A stretch of 64,000 nt of DNA from NCBI RefSeq assembly GCF_000473225.1, contig NZ_KI421509.1, positions 2,577,741 through 2,641,740 on the forward strand, read 5' to 3'. This stretch comes from Sedimentitalea nanhaiensis DSM 24252 (lineage in GTDB: Bacteria > Pseudomonadota > Alphaproteobacteria > Rhodobacterales > Rhodobacteraceae). Positions 17,056 through 24,557 of this stretch are shown piece by piece. The notes below the pieces were generated by a model. The model searched no databases and was not told where the DNA came from. It was given only the letters and a program-made list of their open reading frames with translations. A program made the position numbers and the translations under genes. The stretch's first letter is position 1; each line of letters begins with the position of its first letter.

Positions 17056-17474
17056 TGAAACGTTTGCTGACCATTGCCTTGATCCTGGCCGCCACGACCG
17101 AGTTGTATGCTGATATCCTGGTACCGATCCGAACCATACGTGCCAAGGAAATCATTGCGGCAGAGGACCTGGCTACGAAGGAGTCCGACGACACCGGGGC
17201 TCTTTCGGACGCGCGCGATCTGATTGGATTTGAGGCCCGGGTGGCGCTGTATCCTGGCCGCCCGGTTCGACCCGGAGATGTCGGCCCGCCCGCCATTGTC
17301 AGTCGCAATGACTTGATTTCTCTGGTGTTTATCCAGGGCGGATTGCGCATTGTGACCGAAGGTCGTTCCCTTGGCCGCGGTGCGGTTGGCGAAACCATTC
17401 GCGCCATGAACATGTCCTCGCGTACAACAATCAGCGGCCGCATTCTAAGTGACGGCTCCATCGAGGTAAGATGA
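17055..17474 (+). CDS. flgA: P-ring assembly chaperone FlgA (short form)
   Basis: 139 residues with a signal peptide (MKRLLTIALILAATTELYA). FlgA is a periplasmic chaperone needed to polymerise FlgI into the P ring. Only the SAF-like core and C-terminal domain are present (IRAKEIIAAEDLATKE; YPGRPVRPGDVGPP; VTEGRSLGRGAVGE), as in the short alphaproteobacterial forms; E. coli FlgA is ~219. It overlaps flgG by one base and flgH by four. flgI itself is not in the window. Confidence 0.9.
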   Translation: MKRLLTIALILAATTELYADILVPIRTIRAKEIIAAEDLATKESDDTGALSDARDLIGFEARVALYPGRPVRPGDVGPPAIVSRNDLISLVFIQGGLRIVTEGRSLGRGAVGETIRAMNMSSRTTISGRILSDGSIEVR

Positions 17475-18214
17475 TGAAATACATCCGTTCCACAATCACC
17501 CTGTCATTGGCCGGGACGCTCGCCCTTTCGGCGTGTGGTCGGTTGGACCACTTGGGCAAACCGCCGACGTTCAGCTCGAACACCGAGACGTCGGAACATG
17601 TGGCAATGTTGATGCCGGGTCTGCCGATGCAGACCCAACCGCAGCGTACTGTCGACCAATCCTCGTTGTGGAGCGGTACGCGCCAGTCACTGCTGGGCGA
17701 TCGCCGTGCGATGACCAAGGGCGATATCCTGACGGTTGTTATCGAAATCGATGAAGAGGCTGAAATATCCAACGACACCGCCAGATCACGCAGCGGTTCG
17801 GAAAGCATGGAGCTGCCTGAATTCTTCGGATTGCCACAACGGATCGACGACAAGCTTCCTGCCGGAGCATCGATGGCGGATGCGGTCGATCTGGGGTCGA
17901 AAAGTTCCAGTTCTGGGAAAGGATCGGTCAAGCGCAATGAAAAGCTTACCCTGCGCGTGGCGGTCACCATTGTTGATGTCCTGCCAAACGGGGTGCTCGC
18001 AATCTCGGGCTCGCAGGAGTTGCGGGTCAATTTCGAACTGCGCGAATTGTTGGTTACGGGTTACGTGCGTCCTGAGGACATCTCGCGCCAGAACGAGGTC
18101 ACCTATGACAAAATCGCATCGGCGCGTGTTTCCTATGGCGGGCGTGGACAGATCACGGATGTGCAGCAGCCACGCTATGGGCAGCAAATACTCGACACCG
18201 TATTGCCGTTCTGA
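17471..18214 (+). CDS. flgH: Flagellar L-ring lipoprotein FlgH
   Basis: 247 residues. Lipoprotein signal with lipobox LSAC (SLAGTLALSACGRL). FlgH forms the outer-membrane L ring. Family motifs: LWSGTRQSLLGDRRAMTKGD (residues ~55-75), a KGDILTVVIEIDE strand, the Ser-rich middle, NGVLAISGSQELRVNFE and the C-terminal VSYGGRGQITDVQQPRYGQQ region. Coupled to flgA by ATGA; the FliL-like gene follows after 9 bases. Confidence 0.95.
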   Translation: MMKYIRSTITLSLAGTLALSACGRLDHLGKPPTFSSNTETSEHVAMLMPGLPMQTQPQRTVDQSSLWSGTRQSLLGDRRAMTKGDILTVVIEIDEEAEISNDTARSRSGSESMELPEFFGLPQRIDDKLPAGASMADAVDLGSKSSSSGKGSVKRNEKLTLRVAVTIVDVLPNGVLAISGSQELRVNFELRELLVTGYVRPEDISRQNEVTYDKIASARVSYGGRGQITDVQQPRYGQQILDTVLPF

Positions 18215-18223
18215 GGATATTTG

Positions 18224-18706
18224 ATGTTGTCAAAACTCATTCCGCTCGTCTTTCTGCTTTTGGGTATCGGCGCGGGTGTCGGGGCCGGGATGTTCATGGC
18301 GCCGTCCGACGACTCCAAGACCCAAGATGCGCCACAGGTGGAAAAGATCGCGGAGGATCGAGCCGAGCCTGTGGATGTCGCGAGCAGCGAGTTCGTCAAG
18401 CTGAACAATCAGTTCGTCGTTCCGATCATTCGAAACGAACGGGTCGCGTCGCTGGTCGTTGTCTCCCTGAGCATTGAAGTCGAGGCGGGAATGAATGACC
18501 GGGTCCGTGAGCGCGAACCAAAGCTGCGCGATTCCTTTCTGCGGGTGCTGTTTGACCATTCCAATATTGGGGGGTTTGACGGAGCGTTTATCAAGCCGGA
18601 CACGCTTGACGTTTTGCGTCGCTCTCTTAGGGAGGTCGCCCAAAAGAATCTAGGTGAATATGCTATCGATGTGCTGATCACGGACATCGCCCGTCAAGAC
18701 AATTGA
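18224..18706 (+). CDS. FliL-like membrane protein (first of two in the window)
   Basis: 160 residues from ATG 18224 (a TTG three bases earlier is possible). A single N-terminal membrane helix (LIPLVFLLLGIGAGVGAGMFM) is followed by a periplasmic FliL-type domain: FVKLNNQFVVPIIRNERVASLVVVSLSIEV, ...RDSFLRVLFDHS..., LREVAQKNLGEYAIDVLITDI, each recognisable in short stretches. FliL proteins form a ring around stators and raise motor torque. The conventional fliL is at 28784-29305, so this is a divergent second member attached to the flgH operon. It ends the plus-strand operon. Function beyond family resemblance is inference. Confidence 0.65.
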   Translation: MLSKLIPLVFLLLGIGAGVGAGMFMAPSDDSKTQDAPQVEKIAEDRAEPVDVASSEFVKLNNQFVVPIIRNERVASLVVVSLSIEVEAGMNDRVREREPKLRDSFLRVLFDHSNIGGFDGAFIKPDTLDVLRRSLREVAQKNLGEYAIDVLITDIARQDN

Positions 18707-19278
18707 TGTCCGCACAGGCATCTCGGCCGTTTGTGAAATCGCCGCTGAGGGGCTGGAATCTCTAAGCCCGTAACCGTCCACGAAACCGGGGGAACTCCAC
18801 ATGGTAAACGGCTTTTGGGATTGTGAAACACCATAGTTACCATCAAATGATTGCCAGCGACCCCGCTATCCCATACCCACCGGTTTGACCTTGCGCATAG
18901 GTTTGACTTGGCATTTTTCGTGCTTTGGGCCGCAACCGGCGCTGGCATCGGCAGATCCGCCAAACGGCTTGGATTTTCTTGAGATTATTGCTTTGGAAGA
19001 CAGGGAAAGATACGAAATAATTTAAATGCGTTCCCGGCCAATTTGCATCGATTCCCGGTCGGTCATAAATCTTTCGGCCTATGGCAACCTGCTCAGGAGA
19101 ACTGCCGGACCCGTGTCACCACCGATCCGGTCGCCATTGTACTGGCACCATCGGCGCTCTCAGCAGAGCGCAGGCCATTATACAGTAGAAATCAAACGGC
19201 GTCCAAGCTTAGGGCAATTCCATCCAATCCGGCGTTTCACAGTGCTGGGGTCAGATCGCGGATGCGGTCCATTTTGTT
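18707..19278. other. 572-bp convergent gap in the flagellar cluster, no gene recognised
   Basis: It lies between the end of the flgB operon (+) and the end of fliJ (-). All frames are short and none has a plausible RBS plus coding pattern. A sigma-54-like sequence lies at 18908-18925 (TTGGCA, then TGC with the correct 10-base GG-GC spacing), pointing toward no gene. AT-rich DNA around 19010-19030 is the only other visible feature. No clear terminator. Confidence 0.5.
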
Positions 19279-19689
19279 TCACGGCATAAGAGAACCGGTG
19301 AGCAACGCCTCCAGTGCCCGTTCCCGTTCCCGGGTTTTCAAACCTGCCTGAGACCGATCATACATGCACTGCACAGCGTTTTGGCGGCCAAAGGCTTTAC
19401 GCACTGTTCCGATCGCTACGAGCTTCTTTGCCATTACCTGCGATAATTCGATGTTGAGTTGCCGCTGGGTTCGGTTCAACCAGCCCTGCCACAGCAGATC
19501 GGCACCAAGCGAGCGCATCGGAAGATCATCGGATAACTGACGTTGCGCTTCTTGTGACTGGTCCTGCAATCGGGCCAGTTCTCCGCGCAGCCGCGCCTCT
19601 TCGGCCAGGATTTCCTGCACCTTTCCGAGTTCGTTCAGATAGAGGACTTCGGTGACCTTGGTCATTTGGTCCAGCTTGTCCAGTTTCAT
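19279..19689 (-). CDS. FliJ-like flagellar export coiled-coil protein
   Basis: 136 residues from the ATG at 19689, which overlaps the flhB stop by one base; the longer frame upstream lies inside flhB. A small, charged, mostly helical protein: a long predicted coiled coil from ~10 to 60 (LNELGKVQEILAEEARLRGELARLQDQ) and again in RERERALEALL. FliJ proteins are such coiled coils, act as the stalk of the FliI ATPase and recycle chaperones. Sequence similarity in this family is very low, so the call rests on size, coiled coil and position at the end of flhA-fliR-flhB. Other possibilities are a general flagellar chaperone. Confidence 0.5.
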   Translation of the reverse strand: MKLDKLDQMTKVTEVLYLNELGKVQEILAEEARLRGELARLQDQSQEAQRQLSDDLPMRSLGADLLWQGWLNRTQRQLNIELSQVMAKKLVAIGTVRKAFGRQNAVQCMYDRSQAGLKTRERERALEALLTGSLMP

Positions 19690-20777
19690 CAGACTTGTCC
19701 TTTGGCGCGTTTGCGCATGCGTTCCGCAAACCGTATTGCGGCCGCCACCGCGAGATATTGTTCTTCCAGAATTTCCTGACCCAGCTCGACCGTGGCGTGC
19801 AGGGCTCGTGCTGTTGGGGGGTCGTGGTGGATCGGGACGCCGGCCAGGTTGGCGGCATTTCGGATCGAGGCGGCGATTTCGTCGACGCCCTTGGCGACGC
19901 AGATCGGCGCCGCGCCGGGCGTGCGGCTCCATTTCAACGCGACTGCGTAGTGTGTCGGGTTGACAACAATGACATCGGCATTTGGAACTTCGGCCATCAT
20001 CTGGTTCATCGCAATCTCTTGCCCCCGCTGGCGGCGCTTCTGTTTGAAATGGGGATCGCCCTCGGCCTCCTTGGACTCGTCGGTGACCTCCTTGCGGGAC
20101 ATCATGTTTTTGCGCAGATGTTCCTTGTGCTGCCAAACGGCGTCAATTCCGCCAATCACAGTGGCGATCAGCAATACAAGAAAGAGAAACTCGATGCACA
20201 TCCGGGCCAGTTGCGACGCTACCAGCATCGGGCTGGATCCGATCAGGGCAACAACATCGGGGAGGCGAATTTTCAGGAACAGCCCCAGGCAGATCGAATA
20301 GAGCAGCAGTTTGACAAAGCTCTTGGCAAATTCGAACAAGCCAGAGCGCCCGAACTTGTTCTTGGCGTTGGAAATCAGAGAGATCCGCGACAGCTTTGGC
20401 TGGATCTTTGACGGGGCCACGACAAAGGCGCGCTGCGCCAGAATGGAGAGCAACACCGCCAGCGCTGGAATAACGAACCATGGAGCAAGCGATCTGGCCA
20501 CGGCATTCAACAACGCTCCGACCGGCGCGCTGGCGGGACCGGTCAAGATTAGATCCGACAGGGATTCGGGTTGGTCCAGTAACACCGTGAGGGTCGTTCC
20601 CAGCTGGCGCACGGATTCGGCTCCGGCTGCCAGGGCCGCCAGCAGCAATCCGCCATAGGATGCCGCAACTGAAAGGTCTGTGGATTTGGCAACTTCACCC
20701 TTTTCTCGGGCTTTCAGAAGCTTTTGAGGTGTCGCCTCATGGGACTTTTCAGATTCGTCCTGTGCGCCCTCACTCAT
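19689..20777 (-). CDS. flhB: Flagellar export apparatus protein FlhB
   Basis: 362 residues with four membrane segments and a cytoplasmic C-terminal domain. The self-cleavage motif NPTH is intact in VIVVNPTHYAVALKW (about residue 265), so the substrate-specificity switch from rod/hook to filament export should work. N-terminal EKSHEATPQKLLKAREKGEV is the family hallmark. It starts four bases inside fliR's end. Confidence 0.96.
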   Translation of the reverse strand: MSEGAQDESEKSHEATPQKLLKAREKGEVAKSTDLSVAASYGGLLLAALAAGAESVRQLGTTLTVLLDQPESLSDLILTGPASAPVGALLNAVARSLAPWFVIPALAVLLSILAQRAFVVAPSKIQPKLSRISLISNAKNKFGRSGLFEFAKSFVKLLLYSICLGLFLKIRLPDVVALIGSSPMLVASQLARMCIEFLFLVLLIATVIGGIDAVWQHKEHLRKNMMSRKEVTDESKEAEGDPHFKQKRRQRGQEIAMNQMMAEVPNADVIVVNPTHYAVALKWSRTPGAAPICVAKGVDEIAASIRNAANLAGVPIHHDPPTARALHATVELGQEILEEQYLAVAAAIRFAERMRKRAKGQV

Positions 20778-21547
20778 CTTGGCGGTGCCATGGGATCTTG
20801 CAGAAAGGACATCATCGCGTCGGTCCAGACCGTTAGAATGTAGGGCGCGCAGAGGAACAACAGAACCATGCCGCCCAAGGTTATGACCGGCGCACCGACA
20901 AAGGCGACCATCAGTTGGGGCATTGCCCGATTGATGACGCCCAGAGTGAGGTTGTAGAGAACGGATGTTACGACAAAAGGTGCCGCGAGCAGAAAGGCCA
21001 AAGAAAAGGCACTGGCAACGCGTCCAACGCCCCAGCTTGATAGCTCTCGCCCGGACGGAAAGCCACCGGCTGGAAATACCTGATAGGAATAGATCATCAA
21101 TTCGGCCGCGCGGACATGCAAGCCGGCCATGACTGCCAACGCCAGACCGCCCACGACCAGAACATATCCCATCGCCGGAATCGGTTCGACCGCCGCTCCG
21201 CCAAGGATCTGGGACAGAGAAGTCGATTGTGCAGCCATCGATCCGGCTGTCTGAAGGGCCAGAACAAACAGCCGGATACCAATCCCCAAGGCCAGTCCGA
21301 CGATCACTTCGGTGATGGCAAATGTCGAAAATGCCAGCGGAGACGTGGGAGGCGCGAGGGTGGGAACCGCAGGCAGGATGATAAGACTGAAGGCAATGGC
21401 CACGCCCAGCTTTACCCGCATCGGAACAGCCCGCTCACCAAATGCGGGCATGACCGAAACCAGCGCGGAAACGCGCAAGAATACAGTGATGCCATGCCAC
21501 AGACCGGCCGACAGCAGCGACAGGACATCCTGTGGCAGGGCAATCAT
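20774..21547 (-). CDS. fliR: Flagellar export-gate protein FliR
   Basis: 257 residues with about six membrane helices. FliR forms the export gate with FliP5 and FliQ4. Recognisable segments: VFLRVSALVSVMPAFGERAVPMRVKL near the N-terminus, VIVGLALGIGIRLFVLALQTAG and the C-terminal VGAPVITLGGMVLLFL. Both ends overlap neighbours by ATGA (flhA upstream, flhB downstream), so the three are translationally coupled. Confidence 0.95.
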   Translation of the reverse strand: MIALPQDVLSLLSAGLWHGITVFLRVSALVSVMPAFGERAVPMRVKLGVAIAFSLIILPAVPTLAPPTSPLAFSTFAITEVIVGLALGIGIRLFVLALQTAGSMAAQSTSLSQILGGAAVEPIPAMGYVLVVGGLALAVMAGLHVRAAELMIYSYQVFPAGGFPSGRELSSWGVGRVASAFSLAFLLAAPFVVTSVLYNLTLGVINRAMPQLMVAFVGAPVITLGGMVLLFLCAPYILTVWTDAMMSFLQDPMAPPR

Positions 21548-23625
21548 GCCGCGACCATCCCTACCAGCGCCGGTCGCGCCTCGAGGCCGATTTCTTCGAA
21601 GGATAATACTGGATTCGGAATGCCCCGCGCCCGCAGGATGGTGCGTAGAAAGCGGCGGCGTCGGGTCGAGGTGACGACAGCGGGGTACAGTCCTTGTTGA
21701 GCCGTTTGGTTCAGTCTTTCCGAGACGCCATCCGCGAGCCGGTTGAACAGATCTGGCGGCAAAGCGATGTCAAAGCCGCCTTGTTTGGTTTCGATCTGAT
21801 AGGTCGCGAATGTGTCTTCCCATTCCGGTGCCAGCTGGACCAGCGGGATGCTGCCGTCCTGGCGTTTCAACTCTGAAATAAGTTGGAACCCCATGCGCTG
21901 GCGCACATGTTCGCATATGCTTTCGGGTTGTGTCGTCGTCAAACGGGCTTCGGCGATCGATTCAAGTATCAGCGGCATGTTGCGGATCGAGACCCGTTCT
22001 TCCAGAAGCAGACGCAGAACGCTGTGCAGCGTGTCGATCGGCACCTTGTCGGGAATCAGCTCATCCAGAAGTTTGCGGTTGGCTTCGGCTCTGCCGGGGT
22101 CCGACAGCTGGGTCATTTCCGACAGCAGCCTGCGCAGCGATTTTAACGTCAGAAGGCGCGCGAAATTCTGCTTGATCATCTCCAGAAGATGCGTCGCCAG
22201 GATTTCCGGAGGTGTGACGATCGTCGCACCGACAAGGGCAGCGGATTCCTGATCTCGGGGGGTGATCCAACGGGCAGGCGCGCCATAGACCGGTTCCGTA
22301 ACATCGGTTCCGGATGGCAGCGACTCTTGGTTTTCGGGCATCAGTGCCAGCACGAGGTCCGGGTGCAGCGTACCGCGGACCTGCTCGACTCCCTGAACGC
22401 GGATAATATAGGTTCCTGTCTGCAATTCCGGTTGGTCCGTCAGACGGATATCGGGCAGGATCAATCCGAACACCGTTGCCACATGGGTCCGCATGTTGGC
22501 GATTCTGGCATCTAGGCCCGTGCCGGGGTCCAGGATCATGCTGACCAGATCGGGTGCAAATTCCAGGTGCACATCATCGAGATCCAGAACGTCTCCCAAC
22601 GCCTTGCGAACGGGAATGTTGGTCTGTTCCGCGTCCGGGATATCGGCAGTAGCAACGCTGCGCTTCTTCATCATATATGCGGCGGATCCCAACACTGCGC
22701 CACCCAGCATGAAAGGCAGCAGCGGTAATCCGGGCACCAGGCCGAACATCGCCATCAGCACCGCCACCGTGGCCAGGGCGGCCGGATACTTGCCCAGTTG
22801 ATCCAACAGGGCCAGATCGGTTGCGCCGCGGGTTCCGCCACGCGCCAGCAGCAGGGCCGACGCGATCGAGATGATGACGGCGGGAATCTGTGTCACCAGA
22901 CCGTCGCCTACGGTGAGGATGGCATAGGTTTCAAAGGCTGCACTGAGAGGCATCTCGTGGACGACAACCCCCATCACCAGCCCCACGATGAGGTTGAGAA
23001 GGGTGATCAGCAATCCAGCGACTGCGTCACCTTTTACGAATTTTGACGCTCCGTCCAGCGAGCCAAAGAACGTGGTTTCCTGTTGTTCCGTCTCGCGGCG
23101 TTCCTTGGCCTGAGTGTGATCTATGGCACCTGCCGACATGTCGCTGTCGATCGCCATCTGTTTGCCGGGCATCCCGTCCAAAGCGAACCGGGCCCCGACT
23201 TCCGCCATGCGTGCAGCGCCCTTCGTGATTACCATGAAATTCACGATCAGAAGAACGCCAAAAACTACCAAGCCTAGAAAAACACTACCGCCCATAACGA
23301 ATTGGGCGAAGCCCTCGATGACATCGCCAGCCGCGTTTGGGCCTGTGTGGCCCTGCCCGATGATTAGTTTTGTCGAGGAAACGTTCAGTGACAGGCGCAA
23401 CATCAAGGACGCTAGAAGGATTGTTGGAAAGGCGGAGAAATCCAGTGGGCGCTCGATGAACAGGGTGACTGTGAAAATCAGGATCGCGAGGCCAAATGAT
23501 GCAGCCAACCCCATGTCCAGCACCCACGAAGGCATCGGTAAGATCATCATGACAATGACCGCCATGAGTGCGAGCGCCAGCAGGACGGTTGGACTGAAGA
23601 TCTCTCGAATGGTGAGTCTCGGCAT
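21544..23625 (-). CDS. flhA: Flagellar export apparatus protein FlhA
   Basis: 693 residues, the usual length. The N-terminal half has eight membrane segments and the FHIPEP-type conserved cytoplasmic loop (VITKGAARMAEVGARFALDGMPGKQMAIDSDMSAG in pieces: GARFALDGMPGKQMAID). The C-terminal ~330 residues form the cytoplasmic ring that docks chaperone-substrate complexes. FlhA couples proton flow to export. It is preceded by the lytic transglycosylase gene after 9 bases and followed by fliR with ATGA. Confidence 0.96.
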   Translation of the reverse strand: MPRLTIREIFSPTVLLALALMAVIVMMILPMPSWVLDMGLAASFGLAILIFTVTLFIERPLDFSAFPTILLASLMLRLSLNVSSTKLIIGQGHTGPNAAGDVIEGFAQFVMGGSVFLGLVVFGVLLIVNFMVITKGAARMAEVGARFALDGMPGKQMAIDSDMSAGAIDHTQAKERRETEQQETTFFGSLDGASKFVKGDAVAGLLITLLNLIVGLVMGVVVHEMPLSAAFETYAILTVGDGLVTQIPAVIISIASALLLARGGTRGATDLALLDQLGKYPAALATVAVLMAMFGLVPGLPLLPFMLGGAVLGSAAYMMKKRSVATADIPDAEQTNIPVRKALGDVLDLDDVHLEFAPDLVSMILDPGTGLDARIANMRTHVATVFGLILPDIRLTDQPELQTGTYIIRVQGVEQVRGTLHPDLVLALMPENQESLPSGTDVTEPVYGAPARWITPRDQESAALVGATIVTPPEILATHLLEMIKQNFARLLTLKSLRRLLSEMTQLSDPGRAEANRKLLDELIPDKVPIDTLHSVLRLLLEERVSIRNMPLILESIAEARLTTTQPESICEHVRQRMGFQLISELKRQDGSIPLVQLAPEWEDTFATYQIETKQGGFDIALPPDLFNRLADGVSERLNQTAQQGLYPAVVTSTRRRRFLRTILRARGIPNPVLSFEEIGLEARPALVGMVAA

Positions 23626-23634
23626 TTCGCTTCC

Positions 23635-24423
23635 TCAGTTCAGCAGGACAAAGGCTGTTGACGTGCCGCTGTCCCTCGGCTGAACCGGAACCAGCGAACC
23701 CAGCCGCTTTGAACCCTGCCTCAGCAACGGTGAAGGTGTACGGAATGCAAGGATTCCGCCGCCCGGGCGATCATTTGCTTGGCCGGCCGCTTTGGAGGGC
23801 AAAACAGCAATGTCACTGTCGCCACTCATCAAGCCGCGGATTTTGTCAAATCGGGCGGAGTAGGATCGGGCGTAAGTTGGGGTGCGTGAATGGTATGCAC
23901 CCGCCGCCGCTGACCAGTCACCGAATTCATCGTAGAGGCCGCGCAGGAAGCGCGCGGCGTAATCCGCATTCAACATCGGATCGAACATTTCGTCTATCGA
24001 TCGAAAAGCGGTCCCGTGCCACTTGTAGTTGACTTGGAAACAACCGACATCAAAGCTTCGTGCGCCGCGTTTGAAGTGTTTGAACACATAGGCCCGCGCC
24101 TCATCTTCGGAATTGAACCACTTACCGGTACCTTCCATGTTCACGGTCCAGGGCCACGGGCGCAATCCACCCTTGCCCCCACGTCCGGTTTCAGCCCGCG
24201 AAATCGCGCGTAAAACATCGTAAGGAACGTCGCGGGCCTGTGCCGCCGCCCGGGCTGCACGATCGCACAGGTGCGACATGGTGCCCCCGTCCATCGAGGC
24301 GGACGCCGGAATGCCGCCGAAGGCAAAATGGGATGCAATGAAAAGAATCGTCAACAGGGTGCTGAACGTGGCACTCTTGGAGCGCCGGTTGGCCCGAGGA
24401 TAGGTGTTCGATCTGTAAGGCAT
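23635..24423 (-). CDS. Flagellum-associated lytic transglycosylase (SLT domain)
   Basis: 262 residues with an N-terminal export signal/membrane helix (TLLTILFIASHFAFGGIPASA). An SLT lysozyme-like domain runs from ~55 to ~185: VPYDVLRAISRAETGR with the catalytic Glu, FDVGCFQVNYKWHG (the GxxQ-type motif), NADYAARFLRGLYDEFGDW and AAGAYHSR. Such enzymes cut glycan strands so the rod can cross the wall; Rhodobacter sphaeroides uses SltF, a separate protein, because its FlgJ lacks a muramidase. The position between flhA and the motor genes supports the same job here. The ~75 residues after the domain are low-complexity and may bind rod proteins. Confidence 0.82.
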   Translation of the reverse strand: MPYRSNTYPRANRRSKSATFSTLLTILFIASHFAFGGIPASASMDGGTMSHLCDRAARAAAQARDVPYDVLRAISRAETGRGGKGGLRPWPWTVNMEGTGKWFNSEDEARAYVFKHFKRGARSFDVGCFQVNYKWHGTAFRSIDEMFDPMLNADYAARFLRGLYDEFGDWSAAAGAYHSRTPTYARSYSARFDKIRGLMSGDSDIAVLPSKAAGQANDRPGGGILAFRTPSPLLRQGSKRLGSLVPVQPRDSGTSTAFVLLN

Positions 24424-24557
24424 TCTGCCGGTTCCAAACCCTGTTTCTAGGTTTCAGCGACGTTAGGCGTGGCCGGTTGAGATTCGGTTATCAGGCTGGC
24501 GGGTATCGAGAAATTTTGGATCCCTGATGTTCAGGCAAACGGTAGGCCCCCGATCCA

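Noticed and set aside
19690-20136. Longer start for the FliJ-like gene
   Set aside because: The upstream part is inside flhB on the same strand in another frame; the ATG at 19689 directly follows the flhB stop.
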